Part shown: piece by piece, positions 9,701-17,846 of the stretch | How the letters are laid out: each line of letters begins with the position of its first letter | How positions within the stretch are numbered: the stretch's first letter is position 1 | Position numbers and translations under genes: made by a program | DNA from: Penumbrarchaeum sp964445525 | GTDB lineage: Archaea; Thermoplasmatota; Penumbrarchaeia; Penumbrarchaeales; Penumbrarchaeaceae | DNA length: 64,000 nucleotides | Reading direction: 5' to 3' | Assembly (NCBI GenBank): GCA_964445525.1 | Contig: CAYULA010000002.1 | Span: forward strand, 62,001-126,000 | Notes under the pieces: model-generated | Seen by the model: only the letters and a program-made list of their open reading frames with translations | What the model was told of the DNA's origin: nothing | Databases searched by the model: none

Positions 9701-11209
9701 GGAGAAGGGCCTCACACCAATGTCACAATGACCGGGGGCGGTCCTTTTTCCCACATTGCCGATATACCACTGGATTCTTCAGAAACACTGCATTACATCT
9801 TCCACGCATCGGATACCTCCGGCAACTGGAACCATACCCCGCAGGTGGATGTGGATATACTTGACAACGATCTGCCGGCATTCATGGAGGATCTCTCAGA
9901 TACCACGGCGACAACGGGTGATAATTTCTCTTTCGAGATCGAGGTGACTGACAACATCGGTATCTCCGATGTTTACGTGGAGTACTGGTTCGGGACCGGA
10001 GACCATAACAATGAATCCATGATTTCAGTGGATTCCTTTGGTTTGAGAATCGAGATCCCATCCGACTCGGTGGAGAGGCTCAATTACATCTTCCATGCAG
10101 TGGATGAATCCGGGAACTGGGCACACACGGACCGGGTGGATATCCAGATCGCAGATAATGACATGCCGGAAATGATCGCCGACGAGAGTCCGGACGAAGC
10201 TTTTACCGGAGAGGATCTGGAGATAATTATCCGTGCAACCGATAACATCGGGTTGGCAGAGGTCGAACTTATCTGGATGATCGGATCGGATATTGATGAA
10301 CAAAGAGTCGATATGGACCTCGAGTCAGGGAATTATGTTCACACCATCCAGGTTCCGGTCGATACGGTTGATCCTCTCCGGTACGTGATGAGGATAATCG
10401 ATACCTCGGGTAACATATTCGAATCGGATGAAGCAACCATTACCATAACTGACAGTATATCTCCAACCGTCGATCCTGTGGATGATATCACTGTTTATGA
10501 TGGACAGGACCTCGATGTCAATGTAACAGGGTCGGATAATATCGGTATCGCTTCATATTCGTGGGAAGGAGCTCCCATCGATGCAGATGGTTCCGAACTG
10601 AAAGGGATCGTGACAGTTCCGGGTGATCATGATATCACTGTCACCATTTCCGATGAGGAGGGCAATACCGATTCCACTACTTTCAGAGTCACGGTTCTTG
10701 CGGAGGACCATGACACTGATTCCGACGGCATCCCGGACCTAGTCGAAATGGAGTGGGGCCTCTCCATCGAGGATCCTTCGGATGGCGAGGAGGATGCAGA
10801 TAATGACGGGATGTCCAATGCTCTGGAGTATGCGAACGGGACCCTTCCCTTTGATGATGATACCGATGATGACGGAATGCCGGACGGATGGGAGGACAGC
10901 TACGGCCTGGATCCAACGACCTCCTCTTCAGATAACGATGCCGATGGTGACGGCAAGACCGACCTTGAGGAGTATCGGGAAGGTACCGATCCTCTGATCA
11001 AGGAAAAGGAAGATGACGATGATGGCGGAGGATCCCCGATAGTGATCATTGTGATCATCGCGGTTGTTATCCTCATTGCTATCGGTCTTTTGCTGTTTTT
11101 CCTTACCAGAAAGAAGGAAGAAAAATTGGAAAATGAGCCCTCCGATGGTCAGGACACATCAGAAAATGCTATTGAGGATCCAAGAGATGATGAAAATGAA
11201 AATCCTTGA
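6701..11209 (+). CDS. Giant surface protein: GLUG repeats, Ig-like repeats, Ca-binding type-3 repeats, C-terminal anchor
   Basis: 1502 residues. After a signal peptide comes a long array (about residues 130-640) of the GLUG motif, for example GGLVGRNHEGKISNCFS and GGLIGENYGKILNCYS, at roughly 30-residue spacing, the pattern of a right-handed beta-solenoid. Next are about five Ig-like modules sharing 'TTGD.F.F.I...DNIGI..V.VEYWFG' and 'LHYIFHAVDTSGNW', then aspartate-rich thrombospondin type-3-like repeats (DTDSDGIPD, DDTDDDGMPDGWEDSYG, DNDADGDGKTDLEEY), a membrane helix and a short acidic tail. GLUG proteins are usually adhesins or S-layer-associated; adhesion is inferred. The first 2.65 kb of the gene is AT-rich and the last 1.8 kb is at the local GC level, although the Ig modules continue across the change. 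Confidence 0.85.
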   Translation: MKREVFAVLITFGLLLVTGESVFGIIAENEDIEPMIPEFDFQFSGGNGTKINPYKISNITELQWMGNTSNLDKHFIFINDINASATLTWNGGNGFDPVGDSSNRFDGSINGNGYKIINLLINRSSDDFVGLVGDLGVTGYLSNITMLNASINGEDICGILAGRSFKGTIHNCSVNGSVKGSTNIGGLVGRNHEGKISNCFSGCNVIGRGQKIGGMVGYNEDAKTFENCSSRSYVKGTENVGGLIGDNEGSFIEWSNSTSMVIGTGAVGGLIGYNHFYSRITNCHSRFEINSTRDNIGGLIGKNQNNCPIFHSGSIGKINGRNQLGGIAGYNNQKIINSSSEVEITGQSMIGGLVGENHGEIRNCTADAEIEGVQRLGGLVGDGRDKSIYDSISYGNVTGTTYYIGGFVGGIISIDVINCRSYANVNSTGEYVGGFAGYPSLSNIKNSLSDCEVKGETNVGGFLGVNSYCIIENCHSFGWVNSTKDYTGGFIGLNLGTISNCSSLSNVNGKKSTGGLIGKNNNNYEIKECFSNGNVTGTDYIGGLIGENYGKILNCYSQGGVNGPMNKLAYFGGLLGYNNGRVTNSYSTGKVTGTFRKGFIGDNYGTVQNSFWDYESSGVTYSDGGTGKNSSEMKSQNTFSSAGWDFNETWYIIEDETYPMLSNNLMDYSVPVFLDDYTNISGSTGTNFTFNISVTDNIGLSFVMVEFWYGNGSHLEKQLKLNNTYKTFTELPVNSTDTLYYFFHARDFKGNTNSTPIKNVTINDILIPFFSNETTQNNGTTGDQFQFKIYAYDNIGIQNVYLEYWSNFTKKTNVSMEENGYFIKNILLPSNVTNISYQFHAVDLSFNWKSTDVKTLLVLDNDKPLFGKDLTADNWTTGDIVEFSIIVQDNINVNSVKIEYWFGSGPRFNESMVFDSGSYTFDLMIPPDSLDQLHYIFHAVDTSGNWNRTDQIDVAVLDDDRPIFGMDGSAVLGTTGEQYRFGIGVVDNIGIEEVKVEYWFGEGPHTNVTMTGGGPFSHIADIPLDSSETLHYIFHASDTSGNWNHTPQVDVDILDNDLPAFMEDLSDTTATTGDNFSFEIEVTDNIGISDVYVEYWFGTGDHNNESMISVDSFGLRIEIPSDSVERLNYIFHAVDESGNWAHTDRVDIQIADNDMPEMIADESPDEAFTGEDLEIIIRATDNIGLAEVELIWMIGSDIDEQRVDMDLESGNYVHTIQVPVDTVDPLRYVMRIIDTSGNIFESDEATITITDSISPTVDPVDDITVYDGQDLDVNVTGSDNIGIASYSWEGAPIDADGSELKGIVTVPGDHDITVTISDEEGNTDSTTFRVTVLAEDHDTDSDGIPDLVEMEWGLSIEDPSDGEEDADNDGMSNALEYANGTLPFDDDTDDDGMPDGWEDSYGLDPTTSSSDNDADGDGKTDLEEYREGTDPLIKEKEDDDDGGGSPIVIIVIIAVVILIAIGLLLFFLTRKKEEKLENEPSDGQDTSENAIEDPRDDENENP

Positions 11210-11226
11210 AAAAGGTGTTTATATTT

Positions 11227-12615
11227 TCATCTGGGGATCCAGCCGATCCTCTCATATCCGTTGATAACCCTTTCAAGGTCCTCCACGGTGATTCCAAGGA
11301 CCTTTTCCTCTTTCATCAAGGATATCGCATCCTCGGTGAATCCCTCTCTCGCCATTATGAAGGCATACTCGGTCCTTTTCCGGTTATGCCAATCGATTTT
11401 CTCCATGTTATTCAGGAGGTCTCTTACAACATCCGGACCCGTTGGTCTGTTCCTCCACTTGATCTCGCCGACCAGAATTGTCTTTTCCTTCCTGGAATAG
11501 AATAACGAATCCACCTCGTTTCCGGACCTGTCCCACCATGATCCGCTCCCATCCTGAACGAATGGAATGGATCCGTTCTCTTCCAGAAATGTCCTTATCA
11601 CCTTCTCTATCCCTCTTCCAATGGCATCGAAGAAGGTATTTTTGTCTATCTTGGCTATCCCGTTTTTAAATAGTTCCATTTTGGGATAACATACTGAGAA
11701 CCATAACTGGAAGAAGGGATCATCTATCACATATCTGACATGTTTTTCCTTTCCGAAAATGGGCCTGTCCCTTTTCACAAGTCTCATGTCCATGAGATTA
11801 TTGATGTATTTGGGAAGCATCTGGACCTCCATTCCGAGCTGGTCCGCTATCATGGTAGGTCCGAACTTGCCCCTGGATATGACCTCGAGTATCGAGAAAT
11901 AGGTATCCCAGGAATTGCCGAATTCCTGGATAAGGACATTCTCCCCCTCCGGTAAAAATATCGATCCGGGTGAAAATATACTCTTTCTGATATCATCTAT
12001 ATTTTTCTTGTATCTGATCAATTCGAGATATCTGGGGACCCCTCCCACAAGTGAATAGGCTTCCATTGCGTCCCTGAAGGAGAATCCGGAATCGGTCAGG
12101 ATACTCACCGAATCCTCCATCGCAAGAGGCCTCAGCTCCAGGAGGTGAGTGCTTCTACCGAAGAGGGGTTCTTTCCTGTCCTCGAATATCTTCTTCATCA
12201 GACTTATGTGGGAACCATCGACTATCAGCCTCAGCCTTCTCTCGTCCTTGTACTTGTCTATGAGCATCTGCAGATCCGAGAATGCCCCTTCGTCCATGAA
12301 TTTCAGATTGGAGAGCTCGTCAAGAAAAATGATCTTCCCATCCAGTCTGAACAGATATTCGAAGAATTCCTCCAAGGAACCGAAGGTCGGGGAATAGCCC
12401 GTTTGTTCCTTTAGGGACCTCGACATCTGATCCAGAGCCAGACTGAGTCTTTTCCTCGGGATGAAGAATTCAAGGAGGTCGGGACCTTTGAGGGCCTCCC
12501 TGATCAGTCGTGTTTTCCCGATCCTTCTTCTTCCGGTGATCACAAAAAAGCAGTGATCTCTGGACATTCCTTCCCGTATCATCGATGTCTCTTCATCCCT
12601 GTCGAAGAACCTCAT
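11227..12615 (-). CDS. Archaeal AAA ATPase with C-terminal DUF234 (nuclease-like) domain
   Basis: 462 residues. The N-terminal ATPase_2-type domain has Walker A GRRRIGKT (residues 28-35) and Walker B KIIFLDEL (about 94-101), followed by IVDGSH, a sensor-like strand. A winged-helix segment follows (FGPTMIADQLGMEVQMLPKYI). The C-terminal quarter matches DUF234, with GNEVDSLFY...KTILVGEIKWR, a spacing that resembles a PD-(D/E)xK active site. The family is widespread and expanded in archaea; function is not settled (mobile-element or defence roles have been proposed). The gene converges on the surface protein with only 17 bp between stops. Its promoter has a TATA box inside an 11-bp inverted repeat. 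Confidence 0.9.
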   Translation of the reverse strand: MRFFDRDEETSMIREGMSRDHCFFVITGRRRIGKTRLIREALKGPDLLEFFIPRKRLSLALDQMSRSLKEQTGYSPTFGSLEEFFEYLFRLDGKIIFLDELSNLKFMDEGAFSDLQMLIDKYKDERRLRLIVDGSHISLMKKIFEDRKEPLFGRSTHLLELRPLAMEDSVSILTDSGFSFRDAMEAYSLVGGVPRYLELIRYKKNIDDIRKSIFSPGSIFLPEGENVLIQEFGNSWDTYFSILEVISRGKFGPTMIADQLGMEVQMLPKYINNLMDMRLVKRDRPIFGKEKHVRYVIDDPFFQLWFSVCYPKMELFKNGIAKIDKNTFFDAIGRGIEKVIRTFLEENGSIPFVQDGSGSWWDRSGNEVDSLFYSRKEKTILVGEIKWRNRPTGPDVVRDLLNNMEKIDWHNRKRTEYAFIMAREGFTEDAISLMKEEKVLGITVEDLERVINGYERIGWIPR

Positions 12616-12627
12616 GTTTAAACCAAA

Positions 12628-12673
12628 ACAGGATTATCCTGAAATGGTTTATAACTTTCCTCGATAATCCTGT
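12628..12673. promoter_or_regulatory. Palindromic operator flanking the ATPase TATA box
   Basis: ACAGGATTATC (12628-12638) and GATAATCCTGT (12663-12673) are perfect 11-bp inverted arms. Between them, on the minus strand, is AAGTTATAAACC, the probable TATA box of the ATPase gene starting at 12615. A factor binding both arms would compete with TBP (inference). Confidence 0.55.
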
Positions 12674-12789
12674 CTTATGAATGAATTATCCCGAAACCCA
12701 ATTCTGCATTTCAATAAATCCGAATTATATCGCTTCTTATTTATTCCAAGAGATTTTTCAAGTTTCCGGGATCATTCAGGTGGACCTCC

Positions 12790-13812
12790 ATGCTGGTGGA
12801 AGCTGTAGATGACGACATCAAGAGGGATGTCTGGAAGAGGGACGAGTTCACGTGCCGCTACTGCGGGAGGACCGTTGCATGGGAGGATGTGAACCTTGTT
12901 TTGGATGTGCAGCCGGAAAAAGGAGGAGAGGTTGCCCCCTCAAATATGCTCACTGTCTGCTCCACCTGTTTGACCGAGGGAAAGACAGCCCCCGTAGAGG
13001 AGAAGGACAAGCAGAGACTTCTGGGAATAATCAGAGAGCTCGTCTGCTACACCGATCTCACAGACGAGGTAATATTCGAGATGGACCACGAGCAGGAGAT
13101 CGAGAGGCTCCTTGCGAAGATGCAGGCCCTCAAGGAGGATAATCAGAGGCTTTCTGCCGCAATTCAGCAGAGGGAGAGGCTTGCAATAGGTTACAAGCAG
13201 AAGATGGACAGGGTCCTCAAGGATATGGAAAACTTGAAGAGAAGACAGGAGTCGGATATAGAACTGAGAGTGGATGAGGGCACCAGAAAGGTAATCCTGT
13301 CCATGATCGAGACCCTTGACGATATCGACAGGGCCATCCAGGAAGCAAGGAAGGATAACGGAGTCAAGGAGGTTCAAAATATCATTTCCGGCCTGGGAAT
13401 GATAAGGAAAGCCTTGATGGACAGGCTGAGGTCACAGAGTGTCCAGAAACTGGACCCCAAGGGGGAGATATTCGATCCGAACTATCACGAAGCGGTATCC
13501 TCGGTGATGAATAGAAAGGTCCCCAAGGGAACGGTCCTCGAGGTCCGGCAGCCGGGTTTCATCCGGGGCCACCATCTTCTCAGACCGGCCATGGTGATCA
13601 TATCCAAGGGTGGTAAAAAACCCGAAAGGAAAGAACCCGAGAAACTGGAGGAGTTCGAGCTGGACGAGGAGACAGATGAGATAGAGGTCCTCCCCCTGGA
13701 ACCCTGGACGCCGGGCAGTAACGATACCGAATTCGTGGTCAAGAAACCAAAGAAGAAGAAAAGGGTTTCAAAACGGAAGAAAAATACTCAATCCAAGGGC
13801 GATAAAACATAA
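12790..13812 (+). CDS. Fusion of a degenerate HNH-like zinc module to a GrpE nucleotide-exchange domain
   Basis: 340 residues. Residues 10-64 look like an HNH module: VWKRDEFTCRYCGRT (C22, C25), then LVLDVQPEKGG, and SNMLTVCSTC (C57, C60). The usual VDH is replaced by LDV, so the metal-activating His is missing while the zinc cysteines remain, and nuclease activity is unlikely. A coiled coil follows (about 95-160). Residues 135-275 match GrpE: MDRVLKDMENLKRRQE, MIETLDDIDRAIQEA, then the beta head IFDPNYHEAVSSV, PKGTVLEVRQPGFIRG, HLLRPAMVIISK. GrpE drives ADP release from DnaK. The C-terminus is acidic, then lysine-rich (KKPKKKKRVSKRKK). There is no dnaK or dnaJ in the window. An ATPase gene follows 30 bp downstream. 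Confidence 0.85.
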   Translation: MLVEAVDDDIKRDVWKRDEFTCRYCGRTVAWEDVNLVLDVQPEKGGEVAPSNMLTVCSTCLTEGKTAPVEEKDKQRLLGIIRELVCYTDLTDEVIFEMDHEQEIERLLAKMQALKEDNQRLSAAIQQRERLAIGYKQKMDRVLKDMENLKRRQESDIELRVDEGTRKVILSMIETLDDIDRAIQEARKDNGVKEVQNIISGLGMIRKALMDRLRSQSVQKLDPKGEIFDPNYHEAVSSVMNRKVPKGTVLEVRQPGFIRGHHLLRPAMVIISKGGKKPERKEPEKLEEFELDEETDEIEVLPLEPWTPGSNDTEFVVKKPKKKKRVSKRKKNTQSKGDKT

Positions 13813-13844
13813 CAATTTACAACAAGGAATGGTATGCCCGTTCG

Positions 13845-16283
13845 TTGGCTCTGAAGGATCACGGATTGACTGCCCGGGAAGGGATAATGCTCCATCTTCT
13901 GGAATGCGATATCTACAGAAATGACGATATTGTGCCGGAGTCAGTGACACAGCCGGGAATCGCCAGGGCATTGGACACTGACAGGAGCTATGTTTCCTTC
14001 GTCCTGTCGCAGATGGAGAGCAATGATACGGTGATAAACAAGCTGGGCAGGATCCAGGGGGGAAAGAGGAGAAGGAAGGTCTACTTCCTAACGGAGGAAG
14101 GGCTGAAATATGCCCAAGATATCAGGACCCTGATCTCCGGAATCCGGATTGCATACAAGAGCAAGGGGAAGGAACTCAACAATCCCCTTGGATATGTCGC
14201 TTCCGAGGCAGGCCTCTCACTGACCACCATGGTGGTGAACATGGATGCCTCATCGGTTTTCGACCTTGACGATATCACCCTTCTCGGCAGGACCAAAAAG
14301 AGATCCCCCGGAGGGCCCAGAGGTCCTCCTGTTCCCGATAATTTCAAGGGCAGGAAAAAAGAGATCTCAATTATCAGGTCCTGGTTGAAGGGAAGCTCCG
14401 GCATTCTCCAGGTCAACGGCATCGCGGGAACGGGAAAGACATCACTTGTGGGGAAAGCTCTCGAGGAGGAAATCGATCCCGAACTGACCACGATTTACAT
14501 TCCCGTACCCTCCTGGGGGGATGATTCGTCACTGATGACGAACCTCTCCAGGGAGCTTGAATCGGCAAATAGGTTGTCACTATCCAGCCTGCAGAAGGAG
14601 AAGGGCTCCCTTTCCCTGGATGAGTTCGCGAGAGGCCTCGAACAGGAGATATCAAGGAAATCCATGCTCCTGAACCTGGATGACGTTCACAATCTTATCG
14701 GAAAGGGAAGGAAAAGCAAGGTCCTCGATCTGATCATCAGTATGTCCGTAAAGGACCTTAAGACCATTCTGATCTCCAGGAAGCCTCTCGAGCTTGACCC
14801 CAGGTTATCAATGAGATCGGATCCCCCCCTAATCCTGGAGGTGGCTGGATTGAAGAAGAACGATGTCAGAAGCCTTTTCGAGGACCACGATCTCGATTTC
14901 AACAATGATATCTATTCCAGAACCTCCGGTCATCCCCTCTACGTGAATCTTATTATCCATCATCACTGTCAGGGAGATGCGCTTGAACCCGGAAAGAGCA
15001 TAAGGACATTCATCCGAAACGAGGTCCTGGAATGTCTCAACAGAACGGAGATGGACCTTCTGGATATCATGTCCGTTTTCAGGGTCCCAGTATCCAGGGA
15101 GAGGCTGTTCGATCTGGATGCCGGGGACCTTCTGATATCCGAGTCGGGCCTGCAGAGCCTGATGGGAGGGGGGATACTGACCGGAGGGGAGGGGTCCATC
15201 GTGATCCACCAGCTTATTAAGGATATTGTTCTCGAGATGATGCCCAAGAGCAGGTCTCTCAGGATACACAGGATCTTATCGGAACATTACAGGGAGAGGC
15301 TGGATCTCCAGACGATGCCGGTAAAGGATGTTTCCGGGAGGATCATCGATCTCAGGGAATACCTGCACCATATCTGGACCTGCGGAACAATCGGAGAAAG
15401 ACTCTCCGCAATTTCCGACATGGGAGAGGAGATCATGAGCAGGTCCCTCAATGATGACCTGGAGAGATACAGCAAGGATATGCTGGATGAGATATCCCGG
15501 TCCCATGAAGCGGAATCACTCGATCCATCTCTCATGATCAGGATAATGATCTATCACGGATGGTGCCTGTCCGTCAGAGGAGAATGGGAAAAGGCCCTTG
15601 AAGAATACGACAGGGCCAGGATGAAAGCTGAGGAGATCCCCAGCTGGGACCTGGTTGGCAGATGCCTGAATGCCGTCGGGACCATACATCTCAGGAGGGG
15701 CGATCCCGAAAATGCCAGGGAGCTGATATCGAGGTCCATCGAGTTGATGGATGACAGGCGCACCCTTTGCAAGGCAAGGTCAAATCTTGCCATAGTACAC
15801 TGGATGGAGGGACGCCTCGAGGAAGCCCTGGAGGAGGTTGACAGATCCCTGGATCTTGCACTGTATCTGGATGATGCCATGGGAGTATCCAGGGGACTGA
15901 TAAACAAGGGAATAATACTGGCCCAGATGAATGATTTCGAGGGATCGGGTTCCGCTTACGAGAAAGCCCTTGACATATGCGAGAGGGAGGGTTTTTCCCA
16001 GACATTATCCATAGTACACGACAATCTCGGTGAGATAAGAAGGGAACTGTGTGACCTGGAGGCTTCCAGGAAACATTTCGAAAAGAGCCTCTCGCTGGCA
16101 GCTGATCTCGGCTTCAGGTGGCAGGTGGCTGAGGCCACCCGGAACCTGGCATCCCTCACGGAGAAGGGACCGAGGAGAACCGGAATGTTCATGGAGTCCA
16201 TTGAGATTTTCAGGGGCCTCGGTGACCTGAGAGAGGTCGAGAGGACCGAGGAGATGATGAGGGAGAGTCCCGATAAGGAATAG
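13845..16283 (+). CDS. Winged-helix STAND-type ATPase with TPR repeats
   Basis: 812 residues from a TTG start, the first conventional start codon after an in-frame stop-free stretch; AAGGAATGG upstream is a weak RBS. Residues 1-95 form a winged-helix region (GIARALDTDRSYVSFVLSQME, then a basic wing and VYFLTEEGLKYA). Residues 160-460 are a STAND/AAA NTPase: NFKGRKKEISIIRSWL, Walker A GIAGTGKT (192-199) and Walker B MLLNLDD (274-280). The last 270 residues carry TPR-like helices (VGRCLNAVGTIHLRRGDPENA, FSQTLSIVHDNLGEIRREL). The build resembles signal-responsive transcription regulators of the MalT/AfsR kind in an archaeal form; the ligand is unknown. It probably shares a transcript with the GrpE fusion 30 bp upstream. 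Confidence 0.85.
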   Translation: MALKDHGLTAREGIMLHLLECDIYRNDDIVPESVTQPGIARALDTDRSYVSFVLSQMESNDTVINKLGRIQGGKRRRKVYFLTEEGLKYAQDIRTLISGIRIAYKSKGKELNNPLGYVASEAGLSLTTMVVNMDASSVFDLDDITLLGRTKKRSPGGPRGPPVPDNFKGRKKEISIIRSWLKGSSGILQVNGIAGTGKTSLVGKALEEEIDPELTTIYIPVPSWGDDSSLMTNLSRELESANRLSLSSLQKEKGSLSLDEFARGLEQEISRKSMLLNLDDVHNLIGKGRKSKVLDLIISMSVKDLKTILISRKPLELDPRLSMRSDPPLILEVAGLKKNDVRSLFEDHDLDFNNDIYSRTSGHPLYVNLIIHHHCQGDALEPGKSIRTFIRNEVLECLNRTEMDLLDIMSVFRVPVSRERLFDLDAGDLLISESGLQSLMGGGILTGGEGSIVIHQLIKDIVLEMMPKSRSLRIHRILSEHYRERLDLQTMPVKDVSGRIIDLREYLHHIWTCGTIGERLSAISDMGEEIMSRSLNDDLERYSKDMLDEISRSHEAESLDPSLMIRIMIYHGWCLSVRGEWEKALEEYDRARMKAEEIPSWDLVGRCLNAVGTIHLRRGDPENARELISRSIELMDDRRTLCKARSNLAIVHWMEGRLEEALEEVDRSLDLALYLDDAMGVSRGLINKGIILAQMNDFEGSGSAYEKALDICEREGFSQTLSIVHDNLGEIRRELCDLEASRKHFEKSLSLAADLGFRWQVAEATRNLASLTEKGPRRTGMFMESIEIFRGLGDLREVERTEEMMRESPDKE

Positions 16284-16295
16284 GAGTGTGTTGAT

Positions 16296-17834
16296 TTGAA
16301 GGCAGATTTTAGTGGAATCGATCCCAGGACCGGCCGGTCCTCGGGAGAATTGTTTAAAGATTCAACCAGGGAAGAAATTGATGAAAAGATCATAAAAGCA
16401 TCAAAGTCCTTTGACGCTTTTTCATCACTTTCCAGAAATAAGAGAGCGGGATTTTTGAGGGCGGTTTCCCGTGAGATAAAGGATCTGGCAAAGGAATTAT
16501 TGGAGACCGCCGACAGGGAAACCGCACTGGGTCATAGGAGATTGAGGGGAGAGATGAATAGGACCTGCAATCAGCTTGTCTCCTTTGCCGATCACATTGA
16601 GGAAGGCTCCTATCAGGAAGTCGTGATAGATACCGGAGATCCGAACAGGTTCCCCGCTCCCAAACCCGATATCAGGAGGATGCTCTTTCCGATAGGACCG
16701 GCGGCAATATTCGGGGCATCCAACTTCCCGTTTGCATTCGGGGTGCTCGGTGGCGACACGGCATCCGCTCTTGCCGCGGGATGCACCGTTGTTGTCAAGG
16801 GACATCCGTCACATCCGGAAACCAACGAACTGTTCCTCTCAGCGGTTGAAAGAGCAGTTGATGAAACCGCTATCCCAGACGGAGTTTTTTCCCTGGTCCA
16901 GGGAGTCGGAAACGAGGTGGGTGAGGAGCTTGTGATGCATCCCTTGATCAAGGCCGTGGGATTCACGGGAAGCAGAAGAGGAGGAATGTCCCTGTCCGGG
17001 AAAGCCTCCGCCAGGGACGAACCCATACCTTTCTATGCGGAGATGGGAAGCATCAATCCTGTGATAGTAACCAGAGAGGCTGTTTCGAAGGATCCTTCTT
17101 CCGTGGCAGTGAAGGTGGCGGGGGCGGTTCTGCACGGATCGGGACAGCTGTGTACAAAACCAGGACTGGTCCTGGTGGAGGAGGCTCCCGGTCTGGAAAC
17201 CTTCAGGGAGGCCCTGGAAAACAGGATGAGAACGGACAGATGCCAGCCGCTTTTAAATCACCAGATAAGGGAAAACCTTGAACATGGCCTCGGGAAGCTA
17301 TCGGGAATTGAGGGCATAGAGATGGCGGGAGGCGGGAAGGTCCGGGATGATAATTCCATAACATTTGAAAATACTCTGATCACGGCTTCCTCCGAGATCT
17401 TCCGCCGGGAGCCTCTCCTGCATGAGGAGAGGTTCGGTCCCGTAACATTGGTTGTAGGATGCAAGGGAAGGGAGGACCTCCTGAAAACGGTGGAGTGTAT
17501 CGAGGGCCAGTTGACCGGAACTGTCATGAATGCCGGGGAGGATGATGTTGAGGACATTCTGAGGGTCCTCACCTCGAAGGTGGGGAGGATCATATTGAAT
17601 GGAGTCCCCATCGGTGTGGAGGTAAACCATTCAATGCAGCACGGAGGACCTTTCCCCGCAACTACAGCTCCGTGGACGACATCCGTTGGCATGATGTCAA
17701 TCAAAAGATGGCTGAGGCCCGTGGCTTTCCAGAATATTGATGAGAGGTATCTTCCCCTCGAGTTGAAGGATGACAATCCCACGGGAATAATGAGGATCGT
17801 CAACGGGAAATATTCGAGAGGACCTGTTGGATAA
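16296..17834 (+). CDS. Aldehyde dehydrogenase, 2-oxoglutarate-semialdehyde dehydrogenase-like
   Basis: 512 residues, starting at a TTG preceded by AGGAG at good spacing, 13 bp after the upstream gene. The ALDH core is clear: PIGPAAIFGASNFPFAFG (NAD-binding entry), VVVKGHPSHPETN, VGFTGSRRGG, the general-base Glu in PFYAEMGSINPV, and the catalytic Cys in GSGQLCTKPG. The GHPxHP form and the GxGQxCTxPG cysteine loop match alpha-ketoglutaric-semialdehyde (2,5-dioxopentanoate) dehydrogenases, which end oxidative pentose and hexuronate routes. No pathway partners are adjacent, so the substrate is inferred from family resemblance only. Confidence 0.85.
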   Translation: MKADFSGIDPRTGRSSGELFKDSTREEIDEKIIKASKSFDAFSSLSRNKRAGFLRAVSREIKDLAKELLETADRETALGHRRLRGEMNRTCNQLVSFADHIEEGSYQEVVIDTGDPNRFPAPKPDIRRMLFPIGPAAIFGASNFPFAFGVLGGDTASALAAGCTVVVKGHPSHPETNELFLSAVERAVDETAIPDGVFSLVQGVGNEVGEELVMHPLIKAVGFTGSRRGGMSLSGKASARDEPIPFYAEMGSINPVIVTREAVSKDPSSVAVKVAGAVLHGSGQLCTKPGLVLVEEAPGLETFREALENRMRTDRCQPLLNHQIRENLEHGLGKLSGIEGIEMAGGGKVRDDNSITFENTLITASSEIFRREPLLHEERFGPVTLVVGCKGREDLLKTVECIEGQLTGTVMNAGEDDVEDILRVLTSKVGRIILNGVPIGVEVNHSMQHGGPFPATTAPWTTSVGMMSIKRWLRPVAFQNIDERYLPLELKDDNPTGIMRIVNGKYSRGPVG

Positions 17835-17846
17835 ACCTTTAATCAA

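Noticed and set aside
12790..12990. Active HNH endonuclease at the start of the GrpE fusion
   Set aside because: The catalytic His of the beta-beta-alpha metal motif is replaced (LDV); only the zinc cysteines remain.
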